Shown here: positions 17,507-28,394 of the stretch, piece by piece
How the letters are laid out: each line of letters opens with the position of its first letter
Position numbering within the stretch: the first letter of the stretch is position 1
From: Agrobacterium cucumeris
GTDB lineage: Bacteria > Pseudomonadota > Alphaproteobacteria > Rhizobiales > Rhizobiaceae
Length of the DNA stretch: 64,000 bases
Assembly (NCBI RefSeq): GCF_030036535.1
Contig: NZ_CP080387.1
Location: 1,798,001-1,862,000 of the forward strand
Reading direction: 5' to 3'
Translations under genes and position numbers: made by a program
Notes under the pieces: model-generated
Told to the model about the DNA's origin: nothing
Seen by the model: the letters and a program-made list of their open reading frames with translations, nothing else
The model's database searches: none

Positions 17507-18433
17507 ATGGCGATACAGAAACAGATGGATGCCCGAGAGTGGGCAATGCTCATAGCGCTCTCACTACTCTGGGGCGGATCGTTCTTTTTCGTTGGCGTCG
17601 CGGTCAAGGAACTGCCGCCCGTCACCATCGTCACGTTGCGGGTCACGCTTGCCGCTGCGGCGCTTCTCATCGTCTGCCGTATCATGGGCCTTCACCTGCC
17701 GCGCCAATGGGCGGTGTGGCGCGCCTTTTTCGGCATGGGGCTGCTTAACAACATCATTCCCTTCTGCCTGATCGTCTGGGGTCAGACCCATATTGCCAGC
17801 GGGCTTGCCTCAATCCTTAATGCCACCACGCCCCTTTTCACCGTCATCGTCGCGCATTTCCTGACCGCTGACGAAAAGATGACCGGTAATAAGCTCGTCG
17901 GCGTACTGATCGGTTTTGCCGGCGTGGCGACGATGATCGGCCCTGCAGCCTTTGGCGGATCATCCGGCCTCTGGGGCCAGATCGCCATTCTCGGCGCAGC
18001 CATCTCCTATTCCTTCGCCGGCATATTCGGCCGCCGCTTCAAGGCCATGGGCGTGCCGCCGCTGATGACCGCCACCGGCCAGATATCCTCTTCGACGCTG
18101 ATGCTGATCCCGGTCGCCCTTCTCGTCGACAGGCCATGGACACTCACCATGCCAAGCCTCGGCACCTGGGGCGCGCTGATCGGCATCGCCCTGCTGTCAA
18201 CAGCCCTCGCCTACCTCATCTTCTTCCGCATCCTTGCCAGCGCGGGCGCCACCAATCTCGCCCTCGTCACCTTCCTCATTCCCGTCAGCGCCATCCTGCT
18301 CGGTTCGCTGCTTCTCGGCGAGCAACTGGAAATGAAGCATTTCGCCGGCATGGCGATGATCGCTGCCGGTCTTGCCGCAATCGATGGCAGATTGCTTTCC
18401 AGATTGCGCCAGCCTCGGCAACGTCTGCAATGA
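17507..18433 (+). CDS. EamA/DMT family transporter (10 TM)
   Basis: A 308-residue drug/metabolite transporter with two EamA repeats (about 15-145 and 160-300), each with five hydrophobic helices. Diagnostic blocks include LLWGGSFFFVGVAVKELPPVTIVTLRV, GLASILNATTPLFTVIVAHFLTADEKM and LIPVSAILLGSLLLGEQLEMKHFAGMAMI. The ATG at 17507 follows GGGAG. It is probably an exporter of small metabolites or amino acids under control of the divergent LysR gene. A good terminator hairpin lies 13 bases downstream. Confidence 0.9.
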   Translation: MAIQKQMDAREWAMLIALSLLWGGSFFFVGVAVKELPPVTIVTLRVTLAAAALLIVCRIMGLHLPRQWAVWRAFFGMGLLNNIIPFCLIVWGQTHIASGLASILNATTPLFTVIVAHFLTADEKMTGNKLVGVLIGFAGVATMIGPAAFGGSSGLWGQIAILGAAISYSFAGIFGRRFKAMGVPPLMTATGQISSSTLMLIPVALLVDRPWTLTMPSLGTWGALIGIALLSTALAYLIFFRILASAGATNLALVTFLIPVSAILLGSLLLGEQLEMKHFAGMAMIAAGLAAIDGRLLSRLRQPRQRLQ

Positions 18434-18445
18434 GGCCGGAAGATC

Positions 18446-18480
18446 GAGGCCGACTTGCGAGACGGCCTCGTTCTTTTCCT
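18446..18480 (+). terminator. Rho-independent terminator of the EamA transporter
   Basis: GAGGCCG pairs with CGGCCTC across a 10-base loop, followed by GTTCTTTTCCTC. It starts 13 bases after the stop. Confidence 0.7.
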
Positions 18481-18557
18481 CTCAGCCCGGTGTTTTCCGG
18501 GAATGAACGCTTCCGTGCCGTCTTGACGCCCGGCGGCTCCTCTGGCCTTATGCCGCC

Positions 18558-18635
18558 ATGACCAGCTTTGCGACCCACATGCATCTCACCGTGACCATTC
18601 GCCCCGCAGGGCGCGTGGCGGTGTCAGTGCGTTAG
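18558..18635 (+). CDS. Possible 25-codon leader ORF upstream of the GNAT gene
   Basis: ATG 18558 to TAG 18635 encodes 25 residues, starting MTSFATHMHLTV and ending in a run of Arg/Ala/Val. It lies 91 bases before the GNAT start and is followed by a strong hairpin, so the layout resembles an attenuation leader. No clear Shine-Dalgarno is seen, and the codons (two His, three Arg) do not point clearly to one amino acid. It could be chance. Confidence 0.35.
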   Translation: MTSFATHMHLTVTIRPAGRVAVSVR

Positions 18636-18656
18636 TCAACTGGTCATCCGTCCACC

Positions 18657-18679
18657 ACCCTGCCGCATATTGGCAGGGT
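18657..18679 (+). promoter_or_regulatory. Strong hairpin in GNAT gene leader
   Basis: A perfect 8-bp stem ACCCTGCC / GGCAGGGT encloses a 7-base loop, with flanking CCACC and GGTG able to extend it. No U-run follows, so it is not a classical terminator. It sits between the short leader ORF and the AAGGAG ribosome site (18713). Confidence 0.5.
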
Positions 18680-18726
18680 CTGGTGTTCCCGCTCTGCCTC
18701 GGCTGAAATATCCAAGGAGAGCAGAC

Positions 18727-19263
18727 ATGCCTGAATGCGATATACCCTCACCCCTGGATCCCGATGCGCGCTGGCCCGAAGGCCTGTGCATCCGCGCCCG
18801 CACCCCGGCAGATGCTCCGGGGATAACGGCACTGCACAACATGGCCGGATTTCGCAACGGGACGCTGCGCTGGCCACATCAGAATCCGGAAGATATTCGC
18901 AAAGGGATCGAAACCCAGTCGGCCAACAGCTTTGCGCTGGTCGCCATCCTCGACGGCAAGACCGTCGGCGATATCGGCTTGACGCGCCACACCAACCGCC
19001 GGGCCCATGCGGGCAGCATCGGCATGGGCGTTCATGATGCCTATACGGGACGGGGAATCGGCAGCGCCATGATCGGCGAAATCCTCGCCATTGCGGATCG
19101 CTGGCTGGACCTGAAAAGGATCGAACTGACCGTTTTCACCGACAATGAGCCGGCGCTGGCGCTTTATCTTAAATTCGGTTTCGAGGTCGAGGGCCATCTA
19201 AAATCCTTCGCCTTCCGCGATGGCGAATATATCGATGCCTATTGCATGGCGCGTCTGCGGTAA
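18727..19263 (+). CDS. GNAT family N-acetyltransferase
   Basis: A 178-residue GNAT protein. The N-terminus CIRARTPADAPGITALHN starts the fold, the acetyl-CoA loop is GMGVHDAYTGRGIGSAMIGEIL, and the last motif is ELTVFTDNEPALALYLKFGFEVEGHLKSFAFRDGEYIDAYCMARL. That C-terminal pattern resembles RimI/RimJ and phosphinothricin-type acetyltransferases that use small or N-terminal amines. The ATG at 18727 has AAGGAG 9 bases upstream. The acceptor is unknown. A leader ORF and hairpin upstream suggest post-initiation control. Confidence 0.9.
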   Translation: MPECDIPSPLDPDARWPEGLCIRARTPADAPGITALHNMAGFRNGTLRWPHQNPEDIRKGIETQSANSFALVAILDGKTVGDIGLTRHTNRRAHAGSIGMGVHDAYTGRGIGSAMIGEILAIADRWLDLKRIELTVFTDNEPALALYLKFGFEVEGHLKSFAFRDGEYIDAYCMARLR

Positions 19264-19267
19264 TGGT

Positions 19268-20164
19268 TCAGACGGCCAAGCAATGATCCTCAAACACGCG
19301 CCGAATGGTCCGCCGCGACCATTCGGCCATTTCTTCATTCCGCCCGCGCTCGGCATCCAGTACGATCAACGCCTTCCACAGTGCCCAGCCGCGCCCGCGC
19401 TGCCATGTGGCCTCATCCAGATCCAGCGCCCGGCGAAAAACAGCCCGGCTTTCCGCATCAAGCACATTCCACGCGAAAATGAGATCGGACGACGGATCGC
19501 CCACGCCGGAACTGCCGAAATCGATGACGGCCGACAGGCGCCCGTCCAGCACCAACAGATTGCCCTCGGCGATATCGCCATGCACCCACACGCCCTGCCC
19601 CTGCCAACGGCTCGAAAGCGCAAGCTGCCATATCTCCATGGCCAGCCCCTGATCCACCTCATCGCAAAGGCGCGCCGCCGAGGCTCTCGCCTCGCCATCA
19701 TAGACCGCCAGCGATCCGCCGCGATGGAAATTATGCGCGCCCGCATGCGGCCCATCCGAAGCATCGATGTCATGCAGGGCTTTCAAAAACCCCGCAACAT
19801 CACTGGCGATGGCCGAAAGATTTATGCAGTCCAGCTGCCGGGCGAGAGATTCACCCTTCAGCCAGCGATAGACGGACCAGCAGAACGGATAATCCTCACC
19901 CGGCTGTCCAAGCGCCAAGGGTACGGGAATCGGAACAGGCAGGAACGGCGCAAGGGCCGGCAGCCACCGATGTTCCTTTTCCACCTGCGCCACATAGCGC
20001 TCAGCACTTGGCATGCGGATCAGCATGTCGTCGCCAAGGCGGAAGCTGCGATTGTCCCAGCCGCTCAATTCCACCGGCCGAACATCGAGCGCCGCCCATT
20101 GCGGAAACTGGCTGGCAATAAGCCTGCGGGCCTGCTGAACGGTGACGACAATACGGTCATCCAT
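19268..20164 (-). CDS. Aminoglycoside phosphotransferase-fold (APH) kinase
   Basis: A 298-residue protein of the APH/choline-kinase fold. It has the catalytic Brenner motif VWVHGDIAEGNLLV (H195-G-D197) and the magnesium motif AVIDFGSSGVGDPSSDL (D215). Family members phosphorylate small alcohols or antibiotics. Its position downstream of ligA in a housekeeping region argues against acquired resistance. The N-terminal lobe (ELSGWDNRSFRLGDDMLIRMPSAERY) is intact. The substrate is not known. Confidence 0.87.
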   Translation of the reverse strand: MDDRIVVTVQQARRLIASQFPQWAALDVRPVELSGWDNRSFRLGDDMLIRMPSAERYVAQVEKEHRWLPALAPFLPVPIPVPLALGQPGEDYPFCWSVYRWLKGESLARQLDCINLSAIASDVAGFLKALHDIDASDGPHAGAHNFHRGGSLAVYDGEARASAARLCDEVDQGLAMEIWQLALSSRWQGQGVWVHGDIAEGNLLVLDGRLSAVIDFGSSGVGDPSSDLIFAWNVLDAESRAVFRRALDLDEATWQRGRGWALWKALIVLDAERGRNEEMAEWSRRTIRRVFEDHCLAV

Positions 20165-20228
20165 GATGCGTTCCCCGTCTCAGGCGCAAACCTCTAGCGG
20201 TGCAGAACAACACGGCGATGACGGCATA

Positions 20229-22529
<2,301 letters not shown>

Positions 22530-24203
22530 TCAGTCCTTGGCAGCCAGCAGACGGGCCGCCGCCGCCCTCGCCTCGTCGGTCACCGATGCGCCGGCAAGCA
22601 TGCGGGCGATCTCTTCGGTGCGGTGTTTCGGCTCCATCGTCGCCACGCGGGTGGCGATGCGCTCGCTGCCATCGCCGGATGGGCCTTTGGAAATCAAAAG
22701 ATGGGTCGCCGCCCGCGCCGCCACCTGCGGAGCATGGGTGACGGAGAGAACCTGCACCGTCTTCGACAGGCGACGCAGCCGCTGGCCGATAGCATCCGCC
22801 ACGGCACCACCAACACCCGTATCGATTTCATCGAACACCAGGGTCGGCGCCGAACCACGATCCGCCAGCGCAACCTTCAAAGCCAGCAGGAAGCGGGACA
22901 ATTCACCGCCCGAGGCAACTTTCATGATCGGTCCCGGCCGTGTGCCCGGATTGGTCTGCACGTGGAATTCCACGGTATCGATGCCGTCGGCCGTCGCCTG
23001 CTCGGTATCGGAGGTGACCTCGACGGTAAACCGTGCCCGCTCCAGCTTCAGCGCCGGCAGCTCGGCCATCACAGCATCGGAAAGCGCATCCGCCGCATGG
23101 CGGCGTTTGTCGGAAAGCGATTGGGCGGCACGGTCGAAATCGGCTTTGACGACGCCGAGATTGGCCTCCAGCTTGCCGAGCTTTTCCTCACCGGCATCGA
23201 GATCGGCAAGATCAGCCACCATTTTTTCGGCTAGAGCTGGCAGGTCAGGCACCGCGACATTATATTTACGGCCGGCGGCACGCAGCGCGAACAGTCGCTC
23301 CTCCACCCGCTCCAGTTCACGCGGATCGAATTCGGTGCGGCGCAACGCCGCCTCCACTTCCATCTGTGCATTGGAAAGGCTGTCCAGCGCGGCATCCAGC
23401 AACTGCACGGTGTCTTCCAGCAGGCCGGGCGCTTCGTGGCTCTTGCGCTCAAGCCGGCGCATCATGGATGCAATGACAGGCACGGGAGAAGCATTGCCAT
23501 TCAGAAACTCGCTGGCTTCGGCGATATCGCCGGCAATGCGCTCGGATTTCTGCATCACCGCCCGGCGCTCGGCAAGCTCCTCCTCTTCGCCGTCACGCGG
23601 CGAAAGCCCTTCGAGTTCCTCGACGGAAGAGCGCAGGTAATCCGCCTCGCGGGCGGCAGCCTCCACCTTGGCGCGGTGGGTCTTCAGGGCGCGCTCGGCG
23701 TCTTTCCAGGTGCGGTAGAAACCCTGAACGGCGCGGGCCTCATCGCTCAGCCCGGCAAAGGCATCCAGCAGCGTGCGGTGGGCATCGGTATCGACAAGCG
23801 CACGGTCATCATGCTGGCCGTGAATTTCCACCAGCAATTGCCCGAGTTGCCGCATCATCTGCACGCTGATGGCCTGATCGTTGATATAGGCCTTGGTACG
23901 TCCGTCGGAGGATTGCACGCGGCGAAAAATCAGGTCGCCGTCGTCATCGAGACCGTTTTCCCGCAGAAGAAGCCGTGTCGGATGATTGTTGGGGACTTCA
24001 AACGTGGCAGTCACCTGCCCCTTGTCCTCGCCATGGCGTACAAGGCCGCCATCGCCCCGGCCACCCAGCGCAAGGGAAAGACTGTCGAGCAGGATCGATT
24101 TGCCCGCGCCCGTTTCCCCCGTCAACACGGAAAGGCCCGCCTCAAAACCGAGGTCGAGCCTTTCAATCAGGACGATATCGCGAATCGAGAGCTGGACCAG
24201 CAT
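22530..24203 (-). CDS. recN: DNA repair protein RecN
   Basis: A 557-residue SMC-like ATPase acting in double-strand break repair. Walker A is VLTGETGAGKSILLDSLSLALGG (~26-48). A long coiled-coil middle (~150-380) follows, then the signature KVASGGELSRFLLALKVAL, Walker B LVFDEIDTGVGG and the D/H-loop VLSVTHAPQVAARA. Domain order and length match the family. It sits 15 bases after the end of bamD in the direction of transcription, so bamD-recN are probably cotranscribed, with ligA following. Confidence 0.96.
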   Translation of the reverse strand: MLVQLSIRDIVLIERLDLGFEAGLSVLTGETGAGKSILLDSLSLALGGRGDGGLVRHGEDKGQVTATFEVPNNHPTRLLLRENGLDDDGDLIFRRVQSSDGRTKAYINDQAISVQMMRQLGQLLVEIHGQHDDRALVDTDAHRTLLDAFAGLSDEARAVQGFYRTWKDAERALKTHRAKVEAAAREADYLRSSVEELEGLSPRDGEEEELAERRAVMQKSERIAGDIAEASEFLNGNASPVPVIASMMRRLERKSHEAPGLLEDTVQLLDAALDSLSNAQMEVEAALRRTEFDPRELERVEERLFALRAAGRKYNVAVPDLPALAEKMVADLADLDAGEEKLGKLEANLGVVKADFDRAAQSLSDKRRHAADALSDAVMAELPALKLERARFTVEVTSDTEQATADGIDTVEFHVQTNPGTRPGPIMKVASGGELSRFLLALKVALADRGSAPTLVFDEIDTGVGGAVADAIGQRLRRLSKTVQVLSVTHAPQVAARAATHLLISKGPSGDGSERIATRVATMEPKHRTEEIARMLAGASVTDEARAAAARLLAAKD

Positions 24204-24218
24204 GGCCTATGCCCCGTC

Positions 24219-25061
24219 TCAGGCGCCGATAAGCTTCTTGCCGGCGCGCGAAATCCAGGACCCCTTGTTTTCACGCGGCTCCAGCCCGTTGCCCTTCAGC
24301 AGCTTGTAGGAGTCCGCATACCATTGGCTGTCGGGATAGTTGTTGCCGAGAACGGCGGCCGCGGTCTGCGCTTCTTCCACCAGGCCCATCGCATAATAGG
24401 CCTCCGTCAGACGCGCCAGCGCTTCCTCGATCTGGTTGGTGTTCTGGTACTGCTCGACGACGATGCGGAAACGCGAAACGGCGGCGAGATACTCCTTGCG
24501 CTCAAGGTAATAACGGCCGACCTGCATTTCACGGCCGGCGAGCTGGTCGCGGGCGAAACGGATCTTGGCCTGCGCATCGGCGACATATTCCGAATCGGGA
24601 TAGTCGTTGACGACCTTGCTCATCGCCTCGACCGTACGCTGTGCTGCGCGCTGGTCCTGCGTCACGTCGGAAATCTGCTTCGAATAGGCAAGGCCGATCA
24701 TGTACTGAACATAAGCCGCATCCTTGGAACGCGGATATTGCCGCAGGAAGCGGCTGCCATTGGTGATGGCCACATCATTCTTGTTGGTGCGCGTCGCAAT
24801 GAACGTCTGCATGACAAGCGCCTTCTGGCCCCATTCGGTGAATGGATATTGCTTGTCGATCGCCTCGAACTTGCGTGAGGCTTCCGTCATGTTGCCGGCG
24901 TTCATGTTGGCAAGCCCCTGCTTGTACAGAACGTCAGGCGGATCGGATTCGAAACCGAGCTTGGTAATGTCGATATCCGGATCGGACTGGCAGGCCGTGA
25001 CGGCGACACTTGCACCGACCAACAACAACGAAACGGCGATCCCCCGCATCGTACCCTTCAT
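24219..25061 (-). CDS. bamD: Outer membrane assembly lipoprotein BamD
   Basis: A 280-residue lipoprotein of the BAM complex, which inserts beta-barrel proteins into the outer membrane. The signal peptide ends in the lipobox VTAC (C24). Tetratricopeptide-like helical repeats follow (DVLYKQGLANMNAGNMTEASRKFEAIDKQYPFTEWGQKA; QYMIGLAYSKQI; VGRYYLERKEYLAAVSRFRIVVEQY). The ATG at 25061 is chosen to give a proper signal peptide and has AGGG upstream; an ATG eight codons earlier is possible. A terminator separates it from lpxC, so it begins its own unit with recN. Confidence 0.94.
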   Translation of the reverse strand: MKGTMRGIAVSLLLVGASVAVTACQSDPDIDITKLGFESDPPDVLYKQGLANMNAGNMTEASRKFEAIDKQYPFTEWGQKALVMQTFIATRTNKNDVAITNGSRFLRQYPRSKDAAYVQYMIGLAYSKQISDVTQDQRAAQRTVEAMSKVVNDYPDSEYVADAQAKIRFARDQLAGREMQVGRYYLERKEYLAAVSRFRIVVEQYQNTNQIEEALARLTEAYYAMGLVEEAQTAAAVLGNNYPDSQWYADSYKLLKGNGLEPRENKGSWISRAGKKLIGA

Positions 25062-25262
25062 CGCACCAGACCCTACATGCTTCATTCGACAGTTCCCACT
25101 TCCCGCGCAAATACATAAGCATCGGCTTTGCACTGGCGTTTCTAGCCATAAAAGCATCCGCAGGGCAACGCAATGATGACGCATTAACGCATTTTTATGG
25201 CATCCGCGCGCGCAATCGCATGAATATCAGGCGATATGACGAAACATCTTGCCCTGCATCAT

Positions 25263-25297
25263 AAAAAAGCCGCCCCCAGGGGAGCGGCTTTTTCTGT
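25263..25297 (-). terminator. Rho-independent terminator after lpxC (bidirectional)
   Basis: AAAAAGCCGCTCC and GGGGCGGCTTTTTT (minus-strand sense) form a GC stem flanked by A and T runs. It lies 24 bases after the lpxC stop and 200 bases before bamD. Confidence 0.9.
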
Positions 25298-25320
25298 CAA
25301 TCGATAGCCTGCGAACAAAC

Positions 25321-26280
25321 TCAAGCAGACCAGGGCGCAAATTCCGGCATGTTGACCGGTACGAATTCGCGGGCGCGCACCATCTGGTTGCGGGCAGCCG
25401 GTGCTTCGACGATCTCGTAAGCCGTGCGGTCGCTCAGCAGTGCCTTCAGCGCATTGGCATTGACCTTGTGGCCACCGCGATAGGAGCGATAGCAGCCGAT
25501 GAACTGCGCGCCGGCAAGCGCCAGGTCGCCCACGGCGTCCAGCGTCTTGTGACGGACGAATTCGTCCTTGGCGTAACGCAGGCCTTCCATGTTGATGACG
25601 CTGTTATCGTCGGAAATGACGACGGAATTCTCAAGCGAGGAGCCGAGCGCATAACCGGCAGCCCACAGGCGCTCCACGTCACGCATGAAACCGAAGGTAC
25701 GGGCGCGCGACAATTCGTTCTTGAACGTCTCAGCCGTCAGGTCGCCCTTCCAGGACTGCTTGCCGATCAGCGGCGTGTCGAAATCGATGTCGACCTCAAA
25801 GCGTGTGCCGTCATAGGGACGGAATTCCGCCCAGGACGCGCCAGAGTCGATGCGCACCGGCTTGGTGACGCGAATATAGCGGCGCTTCGCACCAAGGTTC
25901 TTGATGCCGACCGATTCGATGGCTTCGATGAAGGGAGCAGAGCTGCCATCCATGATCGGTGCTTCCGGACCGTCAACCTCAACGACGAGGTTGTCGAGGC
26001 CCATGGCGTAGATGGCGGCCATGACGTGCTCGATCGTCGCCACTGACTGGGACAGCGAACGGCCGAGCACGGTGCACAGGTCGGTATTGCCGACATTGGC
26101 CGAAACCGCCTTCAACTCGGTGACGTTGCCATTGTCATGAAGGCGATGGAATACGATGCCCGTCCCGGCTTCTGCGGGCTGGAACGTCATAGAGACCGGA
26201 TTGCCGGAATGCACGCCAATGCCTTTAAGCTGAACAGCATTTGCGATAGTTGTCTGAAATCCGAGCAGTCCGATAGTCAT
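25321..26280 (-). CDS. lpxC: UDP-3-O-acyl-N-acetylglucosamine deacetylase
   Basis: A 319-residue zinc enzyme performing the committed step of lipid A synthesis. Zinc ligands are visible in VATIEHVMAAIYAMGLDN (first His) and VRHKTLDAVGDLALAG (His and Asp). The catalytic region GSSAPFIEAI and the C-terminal FIGCYRSYRGGHKVNANAL are intact. The ATG at 26280 starts the conserved MTIGLLGFQTTI. A terminator after ftsZ and one after lpxC make it monocistronic, unlike a read-through arrangement, and an exact TTAA-N7-TTAA lies upstream. Confidence 0.97.
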   Translation of the reverse strand: MTIGLLGFQTTIANAVQLKGIGVHSGNPVSMTFQPAEAGTGIVFHRLHDNGNVTELKAVSANVGNTDLCTVLGRSLSQSVATIEHVMAAIYAMGLDNLVVEVDGPEAPIMDGSSAPFIEAIESVGIKNLGAKRRYIRVTKPVRIDSGASWAEFRPYDGTRFEVDIDFDTPLIGKQSWKGDLTAETFKNELSRARTFGFMRDVERLWAAGYALGSSLENSVVISDDNSVINMEGLRYAKDEFVRHKTLDAVGDLALAGAQFIGCYRSYRGGHKVNANALKALLSDRTAYEIVEAPAARNQMVRAREFVPVNMPEFAPWSA

Positions 26281-26467
26281 GCGTATATGCCTTGTTTTGC
26301 AAACCGCGCCGTTTGGTGAAGCGCCGTTCAAGTTTTAAAGCCGGTTTTGGCGACCGGCCAAGTCCGTATTTTCCTTTACCCAGCCTCATACATACGCACA
26401 TGTAGGTGCCACGACAAATCACTGTTCGTTTCGGATTGTTACACGCATAAACTATTGAAAACGCAAA

Positions 26468-26482
26468 TTAATTTAGTGTTAA
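26468..26482. promoter_or_regulatory. Candidate CtrA box upstream of lpxC
   Basis: TTAATTTAGTGTTAA matches TTAA-N7-TTAA, the consensus of the alphaproteobacterial cell-cycle regulator CtrA. It lies 188 bases before the lpxC start and 16 bases beyond the ftsZ terminator. The AT-rich gap raises the chance of coincidence. Confidence 0.5.
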
Positions 26483-26497
26483 TCACGCAAAATAAAC

Positions 26498-26529
26498 AAA
26501 ACGCCCGGGTCGTGAAACCCGGGCGTTTG
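26498..26529 (-). terminator. Rho-independent terminator after ftsZ
   Basis: AAACGCCCGGGT pairs with ACCCGGGCGTTT across a six-base loop; in the minus direction it is followed by TGTTTATTTT. It lies 22 bases after the ftsZ stop and ends the dcw run. Confidence 0.92.
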
Positions 26530-26550
26530 AAGAGGCGGATGGAATCGCCT

Positions 26551-28302
26551 TTAGTTGGACTGGCGGCGCAGGAACGCCGGGATTTCCAGCTGGTCGTCAT
26601 CATGATGACTGGACGATGCGGGCGTTGCACGGCCGTGGTCGTCAAGCTGGCCACGACGCGGTGCGTAGAGGCTGGCTTCCGGCGAAAGCGGCGCGCGGCG
26701 CTGCGGCGCCATGCTCGGCGCATCCATCATGTCGGAGGGAACTTCTTCTTCTTCGCGGCGACCAAGCGAGTTGGTGATGCGCTTCAGAAGACCCATCGGG
26801 CCACGCTCTTCCTGGGCGGCAGGAGCGGCATGGGTGCGATGTTCCATCTCGGCCTTCACGACCGGCGGAAAGTCTTCGACCTTCGGCATGCGTACCGGTT
26901 CTGGCTGGCGGGCAACCGGAGCAGGCTCCTGGTAGACCGGAACCTGCGGCTGCTGCATGCGCGGAGCCGGAGCGGCAACCTGTTCCGGCGCATGGTAGAC
27001 GGGTGCCGGAGCAACCGGTGCCGGAGCGACCTGCTGAACCGGCTGGGCCGGACGAAGAGCAGCCGGCGCTTCAGCCGGGGACGATGCGAACAGCTTGCTC
27101 TGCGGACGGAAGTCCTGAGACGGCTGCTGGTGAGCGGCAAAACCGAGTTCGCGTTCCATTTCAGCTTCCGCCGAACGGATGGTCTGGGCGATCTGGTCTA
27201 CGGTCTTTGGTGCCTGCGATACTGCATGTGCAGGCTGAACTGCGGCCGGAGCGGGAGCAACGGCCGCGGAAGGACGGATAAGCGGCTTCGCAGCAGCAGC
27301 GCGCATTTCGGCGACGTTCTGTTCGCCGATGCCGGCAACACGGTCAATGCCGGTGGCAACGACGGAGACGCGGATGAGACCTTCCAGAGCTTCGTCGAAG
27401 GTGGCGCCGAGGATGATGTTGGCATCCGGATCGACTTCTTCGCGAATGCGGGTGGCCGCTTCGTCGACTTCGAACAGGGTAAGGTCGCGACCACCGGTGA
27501 TGGAGATCAGCAGGCCCTGTGCGCCCTTCATCGAGGTTTCGTCGAGCAGCGGGTTGGCGATTGCCGCTTCCGCAGCCTGCATTGCACGGCCCGGACCGGA
27601 AGCCTCACCGGTACCCATCATTGCGCGGCCCATTTCGCGCATGACCGAGCGAACGTCGGCGAAGTCGAGGTTGATGAGACCTTCCTTCACCATCAGATCG
27701 GTGATGCACGCAACGCCGGAGTAGAGAACCTGGTCAGCCATGGCGAAGGCGTCGGCGAAGGTCGTCTTGTCGTTGGCAATGCGGAAGAGGTTCTGGTTCG
27801 GAATAACGATCAGCGTATCGACGGACTTCTGCAGTTCCTCGATGCCCTGTTCGGCAAGACGCATGCGGCGGCCGCCTTCGAAGTGGAAAGGCTTGGTGAC
27901 GACGCCGACCGTCAGGATACCCTTGTTGCGGGCAGCCTGTGCAACGACCGGGGCAGCACCGGTGCCGGTGCCGCCGCCCATGCCGGCGGTGACGAAGCAC
28001 ATGTGGGTGCCGTTAAGGTGATCGATGATCTCATCGATGCATTCTTCAGCAGCGGCGCGGCCGACTTCCGGCTGGGAACCGGCGCCGAGACCCTCGGTGA
28101 CGTTGACGCCGAGCTGGATGACCCGATCTGCCTTCGTCATGGTCAGCGCCTGGGCATCCGTGTTGGCGACGACGAAATCGACACCCTGGAGGCCAGCCGT
28201 GATCATGTTGTTGACAGCGTTACCGCCGCCGCCGCCAACACCGAAAACGGTGATGCGTGGCTTCAGCTCGGTGATATCAGGCTTTTGCAGCTGTATCGTC
28301 AT
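26551..28302 (-). CDS. ftsZ: Cell division GTPase FtsZ
   Basis: A 583-residue tubulin homologue forming the Z ring. The GTP signature [10 protein letters not shown] is at 109-118 and the T7 catalytic loop NLDFADVR at 211-218. The globular core ends near 320. A very long Pro/Ala/Gln linker (~325-565) follows and ends in the conserved C-terminal peptide [13 protein letters not shown], which binds FtsA. The core and tail are canonical; the linker is far longer than the ~50 residues of E. coli, as in other rhizobial division FtsZ proteins. A good AGAAGGA ribosome site precedes the ATG. It is the last gene before the terminator. Confidence 0.98.
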   Translation of the reverse strand: MTIQLQKPDITELKPRITVFGVGGGGGNAVNNMITAGLQGVDFVVANTDAQALTMTKADRVIQLGVNVTEGLGAGSQPEVGRAAAEECIDEIIDHLNGTHMCFVTAGMGGGTGTGAAPVVAQAARNKGILTVGVVTKPFHFEGGRRMRLAEQGIEELQKSVDTLIVIPNQNLFRIANDKTTFADAFAMADQVLYSGVACITDLMVKEGLINLDFADVRSVMREMGRAMMGTGEASGPGRAMQAAEAAIANPLLDETSMKGAQGLLISITGGRDLTLFEVDEAATRIREEVDPDANIILGATFDEALEGLIRVSVVATGIDRVAGIGEQNVAEMRAAAAKPLIRPSAAVAPAPAAVQPAHAVSQAPKTVDQIAQTIRSAEAEMERELGFAAHQQPSQDFRPQSKLFASSPAEAPAALRPAQPVQQVAPAPVAPAPVYHAPEQVAAPAPRMQQPQVPVYQEPAPVARQPEPVRMPKVEDFPPVVKAEMEHRTHAAPAAQEERGPMGLLKRITNSLGRREEEEVPSDMMDAPSMAPQRRAPLSPEASLYAPRRGQLDDHGRATPASSSHHDDDQLEIPAFLRRQSN

Positions 28303-28394
28303 TTTAGCATTCCTTCTTTCTCTGGCCGCATCGCCCCGCTGGCCGATTCTTGAAAACTCAACTCTGAAACCTCCGGCTTACGCCACAAGGCCAC

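Noticed and set aside
26347..28353. A 668-codon plus-strand frame opposite ftsZ
   Set aside because: Low-complexity Arg/Gly translation and no ribosome site; ftsZ is unambiguous.
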